NCBI GenBank assembly: GCA_910589385.1
Contig: CAJUTU010000007.1
Coordinates: 55,667-119,666, forward strand
Reading direction: 5' to 3'
DNA length: 64,000 nt
Origin: an uncultured Lachnospiraceae bacterium
Lineage (GTDB): Bacteria; Bacillota; Clostridia; Lachnospirales; Lachnospiraceae
The notes beneath the pieces were generated by a model. The model searched no databases, had not been told where the DNA came from, and saw nothing but the letters and a program-made list of their open reading frames with translations. Both the position numbers and the translations under genes were made by a program. This document shows, piece by piece, positions 15,938 through 25,683 of this stretch (position 1 is the stretch's first letter; each line of letters starts with the position of its first letter).

Positions 15938-16171
15938 TTAAGAGAAGAAATCGAAGCAATGGGCGGCGAATGTCTGCCGGTCCAGTGTGATGTCGGAAAT
16001 GAAGCACAGGTTGTTTCCGGTGTACAAAAAGTGCTGGATTCTTTTGGAAAAATTGATATCTTAGTAAATAATGCCGGAATGATGGCATATTGTCCTACCA
16101 TTGAGCTTTCATTGGAGCAGTGGCAAAAGGTAGTCGATGTCAGCTTGACAGGCTATTTCCTTATGGCAAGT
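15938..16171 (+). pseudogene. short-chain dehydrogenase/reductase (SDR) fragment
   Basis: The frame reads LREEIEAMGGECLPVQCDVGNEAQ, then FGKIDILVNNAGMM and LEQWQKVVDVSLTGYFLMAS. This is the middle of a classical SDR: the 'D' after strand beta3, the NNAG motif, and the helix leading to 'N.TG.F'. The N-terminal nucleotide-binding TGxxxGIG motif is missing, and so are the catalytic Ser, Tyr and Lys. The frame breaks at about 16171 where unrelated sequence begins. Both ends have thus been lost, so it cannot be an active enzyme. Confidence 0.8.
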
Positions 16172-16197
16172 ACTCTTTTTAATTGTTTCTTTTTCAT
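16165..16197 (-). pseudogene. 5' stub of a gene with a lysine-rich, signal-peptide-like start
   Basis: On the minus strand CAGGAGG is followed at good spacing by ATG (complement of 16195-16197) and MKKKQLKRVLA, after which the frame enters the SDR remnant and stops. Strong ribosome binding site plus basic N-terminus look like the beginning of a secreted or solute-binding protein gene, as would be expected near a YesM/YesN system. A TATAAT lies upstream near 16262. Only 11 codons remain. The identity of the lost gene is inference. Confidence 0.35.
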
Positions 16198-16522
16198 TCT
16201 CTTTCCTCCTGACTAAAATTTGTAACCAGTTTGCGCAGCAAATTGATTGTTGACTTGGCTTTATTATAATATTGGAGAAGCCAAAACTGAATAAACATAT
16301 ATGCTGTATTCTTTTAATTTTATAGCCGGAGAAACTTTTCATCCATCCCTGTTCTTTTTCATCTCCATATGCCTCTTTAAATATTTTGCTGCTTTCTTTA
16401 AAATTTTTTACTTCTGTCCCAAAACCGATTGAAGCCATGGCCGCATTATGTAATAATGGCTATAATCATGAAAATATAGTATCTCCGGTATATTGACCGA
16501 CTATTGATATATAAGGATTTAA

Positions 16523-18064
16523 GTGACCAATATGAAAAATATTAAAAACCTTTCGCTGCGTTCCTTCATCACTGTTACGGTTTCTTTGATCGTAACCCTT
16601 ATTTTGCTCTGCTCCTTTTCCTTTTATTATATAAGAACAGACCGGATCCTTACAACCAGCTATGAAAATTCGATTACCAGCCAGTTCAGCCAGGTAAACC
16701 AGAAGATCCGCGACCAGATAGATTCCATTGACTCTATCATCCCCCTTTATGTTTCCAATGCGTCTATATCCAGGATTTTAGAAAATACCTCTCCTGAAAG
16801 CATGAGTTCGGAGCGTAAGATCGCGATTGAAAAACAGATGACAGATGTTTACTACAGCACCCCTCTGTCCGCCAAAAATTTTACCAATGGTATCTATATA
16901 CTGAACGGGCAGGAAGAGGTATTTCGCATTTCCACCTCAGCCTCTCCGGCCAGGATCCCTTCCGGCAGCTATGAGATCCTCCGGAATATGGACAAGAAGG
17001 AGCACCGGCTGGTCTGCAGGATCCTGCCGTCAGATGAAGATAATATTTACTTTGTCAGGAATCTCTTTGACAGCAATATGGGTCGTTATAACGGAACCTT
17101 TATCATCGCCCTGGATCTGGAGAAGTGGCTTGCTTACTGCGTCAGCGGGCTGGATCCTTCCTGGTTTATCTGTCTGTATGACTCCGATATGAATATCAGT
17201 TCCAACCCGGAAATGACTGAACAATGCCGCGCGCTTCAAGATACATTCCAGGAAAAACCTGCATCTCCCAGCGCTTTTCAGGAACTCACTTTATGTTCTG
17301 AGGAATATTTTACCGCCGTACAAGACATAGATAAAATCCATCTCACCGCTGCCGTGATCGCGCCGAAACGTATTTTGTTCCAGGATCTAAACAGCACCTT
17401 AAAGACATACCTCCTCCTGTTGGTCTGCACGGTATTGATCGCGCTGCTCACGGCGGTGATCATCAGCAGGGCGGTCACAAGGCCCATAGACAATATGGTC
17501 AGCCATATTAACCAGATTTCCAACGGAGAGCCGGCCAGGCTGCCGCCCATGAGGATGTATCGTGAATTTCAAATCTGGGCGGATGCCTTTAACCAGATGC
17601 TAAAGCAGCTTGATATCTACTATAACGATAATTTCCAGAAACAATTATTGCTCAAAAGTTCGGAAATACGGGCGCTGCAGTCACAGATGAATCCACATTT
17701 TTTATTTAATGTCCTAAACACGGTCGCATGGAAAGCCCAAATGAGCGATAATGAAGAAATCTATCAGATGATCATTTCTCTGGGAGAGTTCCTGAAAATC
17801 AATACTTTGTCCCGGGAGAAAGACTATGTACGTCTTGCACAGGAAATAGAATATGTAAAGTTCTATGTTTATCTGCAGCAGATGCGTTTTGAAGACTAGA
17901 TCTCCTGTATATTCCAGATTCCGGATTCACTGATGTCCTGTATGATCCCGATATTTTGCATACAGCCGTTAGTAGAGAATGCGATCGTACATGGGCTGGA
18001 ACCCAAAAACGGAAAAGGGAAATTAATCGTTCAGGCGATCCCAACGGATGAGGATGACTTTTAA
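16523..18064 (+). pseudogene. YesM-type sensor histidine kinase, nonsense mutation and lost ATPase core
   Basis: The first frame (16523-17899) encodes 458 residues: transmembrane helix ~17-40, a long extracytoplasmic sensor domain, second helix ~300-320, a HAMP domain, and the His_kinase motif LQSQMNPHFLFNVLNT with phosphoacceptor His. It stops at an in-frame TAG (17897-17899) after QQMRFED. Reading through, the same frame continues ISCIFQIPDSL ... CIQPLVENAIVHGLEPK, the N-box of the ATP-binding domain, and then ends with TAA at 18062-18064. The G boxes of the ATPase domain are absent; the response regulator start overlaps the end. A single-base change from AAG would explain the TAG. The kinase should be unable to autophosphorylate. 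Confidence 0.8.
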
Positions 18065-19574
18065 ACTGTTAGTTGTTGACGATGAAGCGATCATGCGAAA
18101 AGGCATTGCGAACTTTATAGACTGGGATTCTCTGGACTGTAATGTTGCCGGGACAGCCGGCAATGGGATTGAAGCGATTGAATTTATCAAAACAAACTCT
18201 GTTGATATTGTCATCACTGATATTAAAATGCCTGTAGCAGACGGTCTTGATGTTGCGAAGTTTATCTATGAAAATAAGCCGGAGATCAAATTGATCCTTC
18301 TGACCGGATATGCTGATTTTGAATACGCCCAGACGACCATCAAATATAATGTGTCTGCTTTTATCTTGAAACCAACCAACAAGAAAGAGCTGCTTGAGGC
18401 CATACAGGATGCCCAAAAACAAATCGTCACTTCCAAGAAACGTTCTTCGACCGCCAAAGAGGAACTTGCGTTTCTAAAGGACCAGCTATTGCTGGAAATG
18501 ACGAACTCTGCCTATCTCCCCTCTTTTCAAGAACGGCTCTCAAACCTGGGGATCAGCCTGGAGCATTATTATATCGCTGCGTTCCAGCTGGTTCCCCTGG
18601 AAAATGATACTGCATTCTTAAAGAATATCATCGTTAATGAAAAGAAGGATGCCTACTGCTATCGCTATAACAATCTTGTCATTGCAGTATATTTTTTAGA
18701 TCATTACTATGAATATGTGCCTGGCTCTATTTTGGAAAATTGCCAGGAGATCACTGTGATCGCCCGGATGCTGGATTCCCGGCAGATTTCGGTCGGGATC
18801 AGCCAGTACCACAGCAAAGCCTCTGACTTTTCCTATGCAGTATCCGAGGCGATCCATGCCCTGACATTAAATTTTTATTATGAAAAAAGTATTGCCCTCT
18901 TCTCAGACGCGCCGGAAAATGCAGACTATGACCTGACCGCAGAGAATTCTCTGGATTTATTTCATTTTGAAAATCATTTGCATAACCGGCTGTTTGAAGA
19001 TGCCAATGCAGTCCTGCATAAAATCTTCAATAAGTTTAAAGCCAACTTTGTCAATTCCTCCGACGCCAAAAATATATGCGCGCAGATTTATTACATTTGC
19101 TGCCGTGTGCTGATCAAACGTGAAAATGAAGCTCCTTCCGGCGAATATCTTGCCAGGATCAGCAAGGCTGCAGACATCTTTTCTCTGGAAAATACGGTAT
19201 ACGAGTTGATGGACTATACGAAAGAACATTCCGTGGGAAATGCAGCCGTGCAAAATAAACTATTTGACCATGCGGTAAAATTCATACACGGCCATCTGGC
19301 AGAGCCTTTGTCACTGGAGATCCTAGCAGAACATCTTCATATCTCCTCATCCCATCTGAGCCGGACGTTCAAGAAAGTATGCGGGGAATCTCTGACAGAA
19401 TATATCAATCATGTGAGGATTGAAAAGGCAAAAGAATATCTGCTCCAGAAAGATATCCTGGCTTATGAAGTTGCGAATCTGGTCGGATATAATGATGCAA
19501 CGTACTTTTCATCTATTTTTAAAAAGTATACAGGGGTGAGCCCTACGGAGTACCGGCAGAAAACGCATGTATGA
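18048..19574 (+). CDS. YesN-type response regulator (receiver plus AraC DNA-binding domain)
   Basis: A 508-residue regulator. Residues ~4-120 form a receiver domain (KLLVVDDEAIMRKGI, phosphoacceptor Asp in DIVITDIKMP, Lys in FILKPT). A middle region of ~270 residues follows, and the last ~100 residues are an AraC helix-turn-helix pair (LSLEILAEHLHISSSHLSRTFKKVCGESLTEYINHVRIEKAKEYL ... VGYNDATYFSSIFKKYTGVSPTEYR). Such regulators usually control carbohydrate uptake operons with the YesM kinase. The kinase next door is broken and the start codon lies inside its remnant, so the spacing and ribosome binding site have been disturbed. No target operon remains beside it. Confidence 0.88.
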   Translation: MRMTFKLLVVDDEAIMRKGIANFIDWDSLDCNVAGTAGNGIEAIEFIKTNSVDIVITDIKMPVADGLDVAKFIYENKPEIKLILLTGYADFEYAQTTIKYNVSAFILKPTNKKELLEAIQDAQKQIVTSKKRSSTAKEELAFLKDQLLLEMTNSAYLPSFQERLSNLGISLEHYYIAAFQLVPLENDTAFLKNIIVNEKKDAYCYRYNNLVIAVYFLDHYYEYVPGSILENCQEITVIARMLDSRQISVGISQYHSKASDFSYAVSEAIHALTLNFYYEKSIALFSDAPENADYDLTAENSLDLFHFENHLHNRLFEDANAVLHKIFNKFKANFVNSSDAKNICAQIYYICCRVLIKRENEAPSGEYLARISKAADIFSLENTVYELMDYTKEHSVGNAAVQNKLFDHAVKFIHGHLAEPLSLEILAEHLHISSSHLSRTFKKVCGESLTEYINHVRIEKAKEYLLQKDILAYEVANLVGYNDATYFSSIFKKYTGVSPTEYRQKTHV

Positions 19575-19627
19575 CTTATTTGTGTTTTTCCTACTGCAGC
19601 GCCCCAAGCGTGGAAAAAAGCCACATC

Positions 19628-20389
19628 CTATTTTACTTCCAGTATTTCTTTTGCGGCATTCAGCGCATTGAACAGCCGCGGGATCCCCATATAGCCGCAG
19701 GCATGGACAAGGGCGCATACAATTTCCTCTGCGGTATTGCCAACTTTCATTGCACCCTCGACATGGCTTTTTACCTGCACTTCTGCTCCGCCAAGTGCTG
19801 CAAGGACGATCACGATCAGAAGTTCCCGGGTTTTTCCGTCCAGACCGTTTCTTGTCATGTAATCCCCAAATCCAAACTCGGTCAGAAATTTCGGTACAGC
19901 TTCTGCAAATTCACCGGGCAGCCATGTATATCTGTCTTTGATTTCCGTGCCATAGATGGGAGCTTGAATTGCCAGCCCTTTTTCATAACGCTGCTTGTCA
20001 GTTTCAACTGTCCCCTGCTTCGGAAGCGGAAGCTCAATACCGCTTTCTTTGAATACCTCGTTCATCGTAGAAATAGCATTCAGTGTTTTGGGAAATCCGA
20101 TAAATGGCGCGCATTGATAAATTGTTTCACGAATCTCAACCGGAGTACATCCTACGTTCAGACACGCTTTTACATGGGCAGTAAGCTGGGGCAGGGTTTG
20201 GTTTACAGTAAGGACAGTGATAGTTACAAGTTCCCGCATACGGTTATCCAGACTTCCGGTATAGCAGGCATCCCCGAATATAAACCCTTGCAGAATCTGC
20301 ATAAATTCCGGATCGGTTCCTTCCTCTCCGGCAGCAGGCATATGGAAAAGCTCCTGCACTTTTGCTTCTGTTCTTTCTTTTCTGTTCAT
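19628..20389 (-). CDS. carboxymuconolactone decarboxylase (CMD) family protein, two domains
   Basis: A 253-residue helical protein carrying two CMD-type domains. Domain 1 (residues ~40-120) contains NRMRELVTITVLT and LPQLTAHVKACLNVGCTPVEIRETIYQ; domain 2 (~150-250) contains GKTRELLIVIVLAALGGAEVQVKSHVEGAMKVGNTAEEIVCALVHACGYMG. The conserved His (AHVKACLNVG and SHVEGAMKVG) is present in both. The family includes gamma-carboxymuconolactone decarboxylases and AhpD-like peroxidase partners; the CxxC of AhpD is missing here. The tandem architecture is known in Firmicutes with no assigned reaction. AGAGGAG precedes the ATG. It converges with the YesN gene. Confidence 0.85.
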   Translation of the reverse strand: MNRKERTEAKVQELFHMPAAGEEGTDPEFMQILQGFIFGDACYTGSLDNRMRELVTITVLTVNQTLPQLTAHVKACLNVGCTPVEIRETIYQCAPFIGFPKTLNAISTMNEVFKESGIELPLPKQGTVETDKQRYEKGLAIQAPIYGTEIKDRYTWLPGEFAEAVPKFLTEFGFGDYMTRNGLDGKTRELLIVIVLAALGGAEVQVKSHVEGAMKVGNTAEEIVCALVHACGYMGIPRLFNALNAAKEILEVK

Positions 20390-20527
20390 GTTAAACTCCT
20401 CTCTGAATTTTATAAAAGTAATAAAGTAATACAGTTACACAATGATAAAGCCACGTTTACAAAAGTGGGATTGTGGATTTTCAGATTTACTCAAACTACT
20501 CCCTATAAAAATGTCTTGAATATACTA

Positions 20528-21379
20528 TTAGGCACAACAGGACTGCTTCTGCATAATGATTTCCCCATGTGCTTCTGCATCATCACGGATAATCTCTCCT
20601 ACATAAGGGACGTAGATATGTCCGGACAATGGATTTTTGATACTCAATACCGGGGTACTGACCGTCGCTTCCACCTCTGATTTTTCAAAACACAGATCCG
20701 TATCTGCCATCTCACAGTTTATCAGCTTCAAACCTTTGCAATAACACAGTGGTTGTGTACCGACAATCTTACAGTTCTCAAAAGTAACATTTTCACAGTA
20801 CCATGCCAGATATTCTCCCTTGACCACACTGTTTCGTACTGTCACATTCTTTGCATGCCAGAAAGCATCCTTTGTGTCAAAAACACAGCCCTCAAATACC
20901 GAATCCTGAATATACTGGAAAGAATATTTCCCTTTCAGTTCCACATTTGTAAAGGAAAGCTGATCGGACCGCATCATAAAATATTCACTCTGTACCGTAC
21001 AATCCTTCATCTCAATGCCATGTACCGACCATCCAAATTCTTGTGAGATCACATCACACCCGCTCATTTTGACCTGGCTGCATTCCCGCAGCGCCTTGAT
21101 TCCGTGAAGCTTAGTATCGTCAATTTCGATGTCTTTAGAATACCACAGTGCCGCCCGGCAAAGCTCTGTCATCTCTGAACCTGTGATCTTCAATCTGTCA
21201 TCATGCCAAAACGGGTATCTGAGATTGAAAAAGCAGTCTGAAACCTGAATATCCCGGCTCTCCTTCAGGGCACTCTCCCCATCTGTGGGACCGTCAAACG
21301 TACAGTGCTTAACCAGTACTCCCTGACTTGCATATAATGCCCGCTCCATATCAAAAGTCTCATTTTCAACTATTTTCAT
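20528..21379 (-). CDS. DUF3737 family protein (right-handed beta-helix)
   Basis: A 283-residue protein built from repeated short strands in the pattern 'v.nc.f.g' (VKHCTFDGP, VSDCFFNL, MSGCDVIS, MKDCTVQS, FENCKIVG, LINCEMAD), which forms a parallel beta-helix. Conserved DUF3737 stretches (AALWYSKDIEIDDTKLHGIKALRE and AWYCENVTFENC) are present. The function of the family is unknown; other helices of this kind bind or alter carbohydrates. GGAG lies before the ATG. It is separated by 139 bases from the CMD gene downstream; cotranscription is possible but unproven. Confidence 0.82.
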   Translation of the reverse strand: MKIVENETFDMERALYASQGVLVKHCTFDGPTDGESALKESRDIQVSDCFFNLRYPFWHDDRLKITGSEMTELCRAALWYSKDIEIDDTKLHGIKALRECSQVKMSGCDVISQEFGWSVHGIEMKDCTVQSEYFMMRSDQLSFTNVELKGKYSFQYIQDSVFEGCVFDTKDAFWHAKNVTVRNSVVKGEYLAWYCENVTFENCKIVGTQPLCYCKGLKLINCEMADTDLCFEKSEVEATVSTPVLSIKNPLSGHIYVPYVGEIIRDDAEAHGEIIMQKQSCCA

Positions 21380-21520
21380 AATAATAAACTCCTTTCTTTT
21401 TCTGTTACACTCTGATTTGCTAAGAACTCCCCTATCTGATTCTATTTGCCCGCCATTTTTCTTTCAATAAGGTATACACCAAATAATCCAGACAATCAAT
21501 CCTGTCTGATCAGAACAATC

Positions 21521-22870
21521 TTACTGCTCCAAAACGGTATGCCGGATTCTTCCGAACAGAAAAAACGCCAGTGGAAGAGCTATAATTTCTGAGATCAGAA
21601 ATGCTGCCCAGACCATCCACAGATTCCCTGTCTTTGCCAACAGAAACGCAAATCCTATGGGAAGCACCACCTGCCTGGCCACCGTCAGATACATACTGTA
21701 GCTTCCATTTCCCAATGCCTGGAACGTCGTCCCGATCACCAGCCCGAACACGGAAAGCAGATAACTGACTGCCAGAATCCGGATTGCCTGTGTCCCCATC
21801 GAAAGCATTGTTTCCGACGCGTCAAACAGATACAGGATTGGAGCCGGAAATGCTTCCAGAAATACGATCACAATCCCTGTCAACGCCAATGCGTAAATAA
21901 ATGCCCATCGGATGCTTTCATCCACTCGTTCTCTCTTCCTTGCGCCATAATTATAGGCAATGATCGGAATCAGTCCGTTATCAATTCCGTGTACCGGAAT
22001 TCCGGCAAGATTCTGGATTCTCGCGCAAATCCCATATACGGCAACTGCCGTTGACGAAAAGCCGTACAAAATCGTATTGACCGCGATTCCCATAAAAGAC
22101 ACCAGCCCCTGCATGATCGAGGTCGGTATGCCTACACGCAGTATGTTAAGAAGCATATGCACATCCGGTTTCCACGTAAAGGATACCGGTATCTCTTTGT
22201 TGTACCGAATGTTCAAAATCACGCCCAGGACCGCCCCACAGCTCTGCCCTATCACAGTTGCTATTGCGGCTCCAGCAGTCCCCATCGGCGCGAATCCCAT
22301 ATATCCAAAGATCAAGATTGGATCTAAAATCAGATTCACCACCGCTGCCGTGCCAAGCGTTGCCAGAAACAGCATGGATTTTCCGCTTGCAATGATCAAA
22401 CGGTCAAATACCCACTGCATCATCTGTCCCAACGAGAATATCATGCAGATCCGCAGATAAGAAATACCATATTCCGCAATGACCGGATTGCCGTCCGTCT
22501 GCCAGAAAAAATAACTTCTGGTAAACAAGATACCGCACAAAATAATAATCAGCCAGGAACAAATCCCTAAAAAGATCGCGGCAGAGGTCGTTCGCCTGAC
22601 CTTTTCCTGGTTTTGCTCTCCCAATGCCTTAGATACAGCCGCATTGAGTCCAACCGCTATCCCACATCCAAGAGCAGCCATAAGCTGTTGAACAGGCGAT
22701 GCCATGGAAAGCGCTGTCAATGCGTCTTCACCTACATGGGAAATAAAAATACTGTCCACCATGTTGTACAGGTTATTCGCAAGCAGTGAGAACATCAACG
22801 GGATTGTTGTTTTTAATAATAATGGCGGGATTGCTTCTGTTCCCATCCTGTTTTCTTTTAATTCTTCCAT
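21521..22870 (-). CDS. MATE family efflux transporter
   Basis: A 449-residue twelve-helix membrane protein with a typical MATE start (PPLLLKTTIPLMFSLLANNLYNMVDSIFISHVGEDALTALSMASPVQQLMAALGCGIAVGLNAAVSKALGEQ). I chose the ATG at 22868-22870, which has AAAGGA nine bases before it; upstream in-frame starts have no such site. It is transcribed divergently from a LysR regulator at 23119, a common arrangement in which the LysR protein controls the exporter. The substrate is unknown. Confidence 0.9.
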   Translation of the reverse strand: MEELKENRMGTEAIPPLLLKTTIPLMFSLLANNLYNMVDSIFISHVGEDALTALSMASPVQQLMAALGCGIAVGLNAAVSKALGEQNQEKVRRTTSAAIFLGICSWLIIILCGILFTRSYFFWQTDGNPVIAEYGISYLRICMIFSLGQMMQWVFDRLIIASGKSMLFLATLGTAAVVNLILDPILIFGYMGFAPMGTAGAAIATVIGQSCGAVLGVILNIRYNKEIPVSFTWKPDVHMLLNILRVGIPTSIMQGLVSFMGIAVNTILYGFSSTAVAVYGICARIQNLAGIPVHGIDNGLIPIIAYNYGARKRERVDESIRWAFIYALALTGIVIVFLEAFPAPILYLFDASETMLSMGTQAIRILAVSYLLSVFGLVIGTTFQALGNGSYSMYLTVARQVVLPIGFAFLLAKTGNLWMVWAAFLISEIIALPLAFFLFGRIRHTVLEQ

Positions 22871-22973
22871 ATTCACCATATCCTTTCTCAATACTACCAT
22901 AAATAACATGAAATTTTTCTCATGGTAAATGTCTCTTTTCGCTGCCCCATTGATATGTATAATGGGAATCTCT

Positions 22974-22995
22974 ATTCGTATTATAATATGAGAAT
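22974..22995. promoter_or_regulatory. dyad in the MATE/LysR intergenic region
   Basis: ATTC (22974-22977) and GAAT (22992-22995) flank a near-symmetric AT-rich core containing TATAAT in the minus direction, about 110 bases before the MATE start. In the divergent LysR/MATE region this is the best candidate for a LysR site overlapping the MATE promoter. The call rests on symmetry and position only. Confidence 0.35.
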
Positions 22996-23118
22996 CCACA
23001 GATGACAAATACTTATAATAAATATCCAGTCATGCTTTACAAGCATATTTGAGTCATGTTATGATATAAGCGGAAAAACATAAGAGTATATGTTCTAGAG
23101 CAAGGAGGAGTTTCTATT

Positions 23119-23997
23119 ATGGAACTACGTGTTTTACAATATTTCCTGGCTGTTACAAGGGAGCAGAGCATTTCCGGTGCAGCCGGCTCACTGCACCTTT
23201 CACAGCCTACACTTTCCAGACAGCTAAAGGATATGGAGGATGAGCTGGGAAAGCAGTTATTTATCCGCAGCAACCGGAAGATCACATTGACAGAAGAAGG
23301 GATGATCCTGCGTAAACGAGCGGAAGAAATCATGGCGCTTGTAAAAAAGGCAGAAGACGAGATTTCCATGTCAGACGAAAACATAGCCGGTGATATCACC
23401 GTAGGCGCCGGAGAAACCGATGGAGTCCGTCTGCTGGTAAAAGCAGCAAGAAAAGTGCAGATAGATTATCCCCTGATTCATTTTCATATCGTAAGCGGTG
23501 ACAGGGTTACTGTAGCAGAAGAAATGGATAAGGGCCTCATTGATTTTGGTCTTTTATTTGGGAAAATCGATACTTCAAAATATGAATCCATGAAAATACC
23601 GTACAAGGACACCTACGGAATCTTAATGCGGCGTGATTCTCCCCTTGCGTCAAAAGAGACCATATCTCCGGAAGATTTACTGGATAAACCACTTATCATA
23701 TCCAGACAGGCCATTCACGATGCAAATCTTCGCGCAATATTAGGAGTTGACAGAGAAAAATTAAACATCGCAGCAACCTATAATCTACTTTTCAACGGTT
23801 CTCTTATGGTAGACGAGGGTATGGGATATGCAGTCTGCCTTGACAAGATCATCAATGTTACCGGTGACAGTAATCTCTGTTTCCGTCCACTTAAACCTAA
23901 AATGGAAGCTGGTATGAATCTCGTATGGAAAAAATATCAGTTGCTTACAAAAGCCGCAGAAAAATTTTTATTGCAATTCCGGGATATGATAGAATAG
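23119..23997 (+). CDS. LysR family transcriptional regulator
   Basis: A 292-residue protein with the LysR winged helix at residues 1-60 (MELRVLQYFLAVTREQSISGAAGSLHLSQPTLSRQLKDMEDELGKQLFIRSNRKITLTEEG) and a full periplasmic-binding-protein-like effector domain (residues ~90-290, beginning GDITVGAGETDGVRLL). The length is complete for the family. AAGGAGGAG precedes the ATG. It is divergent from the MATE exporter at 21521-22870 and is its likely regulator. Effector unknown. Confidence 0.9.
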   Translation: MELRVLQYFLAVTREQSISGAAGSLHLSQPTLSRQLKDMEDELGKQLFIRSNRKITLTEEGMILRKRAEEIMALVKKAEDEISMSDENIAGDITVGAGETDGVRLLVKAARKVQIDYPLIHFHIVSGDRVTVAEEMDKGLIDFGLLFGKIDTSKYESMKIPYKDTYGILMRRDSPLASKETISPEDLLDKPLIISRQAIHDANLRAILGVDREKLNIAATYNLLFNGSLMVDEGMGYAVCLDKIINVTGDSNLCFRPLKPKMEAGMNLVWKKYQLLTKAAEKFLLQFRDMIE

Positions 23998-24003
23998 AAG
24001 CAT

Positions 24004-24663
24004 CTAACTTGTTTCCCAAAAAGAAAGGGCTGCTGCCCTTTCTTTTTTCTTGCGCTCACTCCCAAACAGGGTTTCAAGTCCGTATACATTCTCGGATTTT
24101 CCTGTATATTCCCTTGCATCTATGTCCGAACGTCCGTTTTGCAACCCGGAAGATCCCCCACATACCTGATTCCACATCCCATGCAAAGCTGCCTGAACGG
24201 TAGAGGGACATAAGGGTTTTAAGTGCTTCCTGTATCTTCTATGCACCCGTATGATTCCCCACAGCCCAAGTCACGCATCGTCGATTCCGCCAAAATAATA
24301 GAGATAATCTCCGGCACCGTATTTTTCCGTTACATTAGCTCCATCCGAGGTATTGACATCATAAGAAAGTCCCTGTACGTGGATCGACAGCCTGCGATCC
24401 AATGAATTCTGGAACCGGACTTTCACCGTATCCCCCAGATTGGCCCGGATGACTAACGGCTGTACTTCCTTATATGGCTGTGGTATATCCATCTTAAATC
24501 TTTCAAGCGCTTCTCTTCGAATCCTTTCCGCATCTTCCTCAAGCACATAGAGCAGACCATCCGGATCATAATCTCCATATCGATTATACACGATCGGAAT
24601 CTTTATCGCCTGGATATGAAACGTCCTGACATTTTCCATCTTGGGATATTTGCATGATTCCAT
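24004..24663 (-). pseudogene. multicopper oxidase-type gene, internal deletion plus stop
   Basis: From the ATG complementary to 24661-24663 the frame encodes an N-terminal cupredoxin-type segment (VRTFHIQAIKIPIVYNRYGDYDPDGLLYVL ... PLVIRANLGDTVKVRFQNSL ... IHVQGLSYDV), typical of large clostridial multicopper oxidase-like proteins. After 'SDGANV' it jumps to a sequence that belongs near another cupredoxin edge (AGDYLYYFGGIDDA), then TGA, then in the same frame LGLWGIIRVHRRYRKHLKPL, so a Trp codon probably became TGA. The copper-binding HxH/HCH motifs are gone. The gene starts three bases before the end of the DUF2935 gene, suggesting a former operon. Confidence 0.65.
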
Positions 24664-24664
24664 A

Positions 24665-25576
24665 TTAATCCCTGCCTTTCCGCGCGTGTTCCAGAATCCG
24701 CAGATAGTGATTTGCTTCACGGAGCACATGGTCTGCCAAAAGAGGAAGAATGATGGAACGGATCTCACAGCCTGTAATTCCTTCCGCTCCCACTGTCTTA
24801 AACTGCCGGTATTGTTCTGTTGTCCGTAAAGTTCTTGCGGCCAGGGCATGCATTGCCTTACAATCCTGTTCTCTAGCTTCTTCCAAAAGGCGGCAATAGT
24901 CTTCCGCAAATCCATCGGCTGTTTCGATCAGTTCACACTCTGTCGGATCCAGCAGCCCCCGGATGAACTGGGCATGTTCCATCATGATCTGATTCCAGAA
25001 TAGTTCCAGGTTTCTTAAATCAGGCGCAGAGACCCGGCCCTTTTTTTCAAGCTCTGACAGGATTTTCCGATACATTTTTGCTTCCCTCAGTATGTGCTCG
25101 GTCAGCAGTGGATAGTTCGTTGTATAAAGCCTGCACCCTGTCACTTCCCTCAGGATCTCTTCTTTAAATGCGATCAGCCCACTCAGACTTCCAAGCATTT
25201 GCCGGTTCAACATTCTTACATGCGAAACCATTTCCCTGTTTACCGTAACACAATTCCCTGCACTAAGCCGCTCTTCTGCCTCAGTAATCTTTATATCAAT
25301 CGGAATTCCTGTCAGATTTCCGGTCTGGCATTCTGCTTTCCTCGTAAATTCCGTTACCACCTCCCCGGAGATTAAAACCGATTTGCTTACAATACCGTCC
25401 GCCAATTTTACCGTTTTTCTAAGTCCATCTTCAAATTCTTCCCGGAACTGGTCCGCACGCTGTATAAACCTTGTTACCTTCGCAGGAAATCCGGCAAGCA
25501 GGAACAATGAATGTTCCTTCATGATCCTTGCGAAAAAAAGATGTGTTTCCAATGATAAAGCCACATATTCTCTCAT
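24665..25576 (-). CDS. DUF2935 family protein
   Basis: A 303-residue all-helical protein made of two similar halves. Each half carries a histidine/glutamate pattern (LSLETHLFFARIMKEHSLFL ... NYPLLTEHILREAKMYRKIL, and LFWNQIMMEHAQFIRGLLDP ... LPLLADHVLREANHYLRIL). This His/Glu arrangement is like that of ferritin-type or hemerythrin-like metal-binding bundles, and matches DUF2935, a family of probable metal-binding proteins in Firmicutes. The function is unknown. The remains of a multicopper oxidase gene follow immediately, and an ApbE remnant precedes it, so a redox or metal role is plausible but inferred. Confidence 0.8.
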   Translation of the reverse strand: MREYVALSLETHLFFARIMKEHSLFLLAGFPAKVTRFIQRADQFREEFEDGLRKTVKLADGIVSKSVLISGEVVTEFTRKAECQTGNLTGIPIDIKITEAEERLSAGNCVTVNREMVSHVRMLNRQMLGSLSGLIAFKEEILREVTGCRLYTTNYPLLTEHILREAKMYRKILSELEKKGRVSAPDLRNLELFWNQIMMEHAQFIRGLLDPTECELIETADGFAEDYCRLLEEAREQDCKAMHALAARTLRTTEQYRQFKTVGAEGITGCEIRSIILPLLADHVLREANHYLRILEHARKGRD

Positions 25577-25683
25577 ATCTTAGCATACCTTTATAATTTA
25601 TATTTCTTTCTACTATATGCAAAAGATATCAAAACGAGAAAAACAAGTATGATTCCCCCCTTCCATAAAACACAATTCCATTG

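Noticed and set aside
16109..16438. 109-codon minus-strand frame overlapping the SDR remnant
   Set aside because: It spans the junction of unrelated remnants, has no ribosome binding site at its start, and its end is antisense to the SDR fragment. Part of it may be old coding sequence, but it cannot be assigned.
22262..22460. Long plus-strand frames opposite the MATE genes and other frames antisense to clear genes
   Set aside because: They mirror the codon structure of the real gene on the other strand and lack ribosome binding sites or family motifs.
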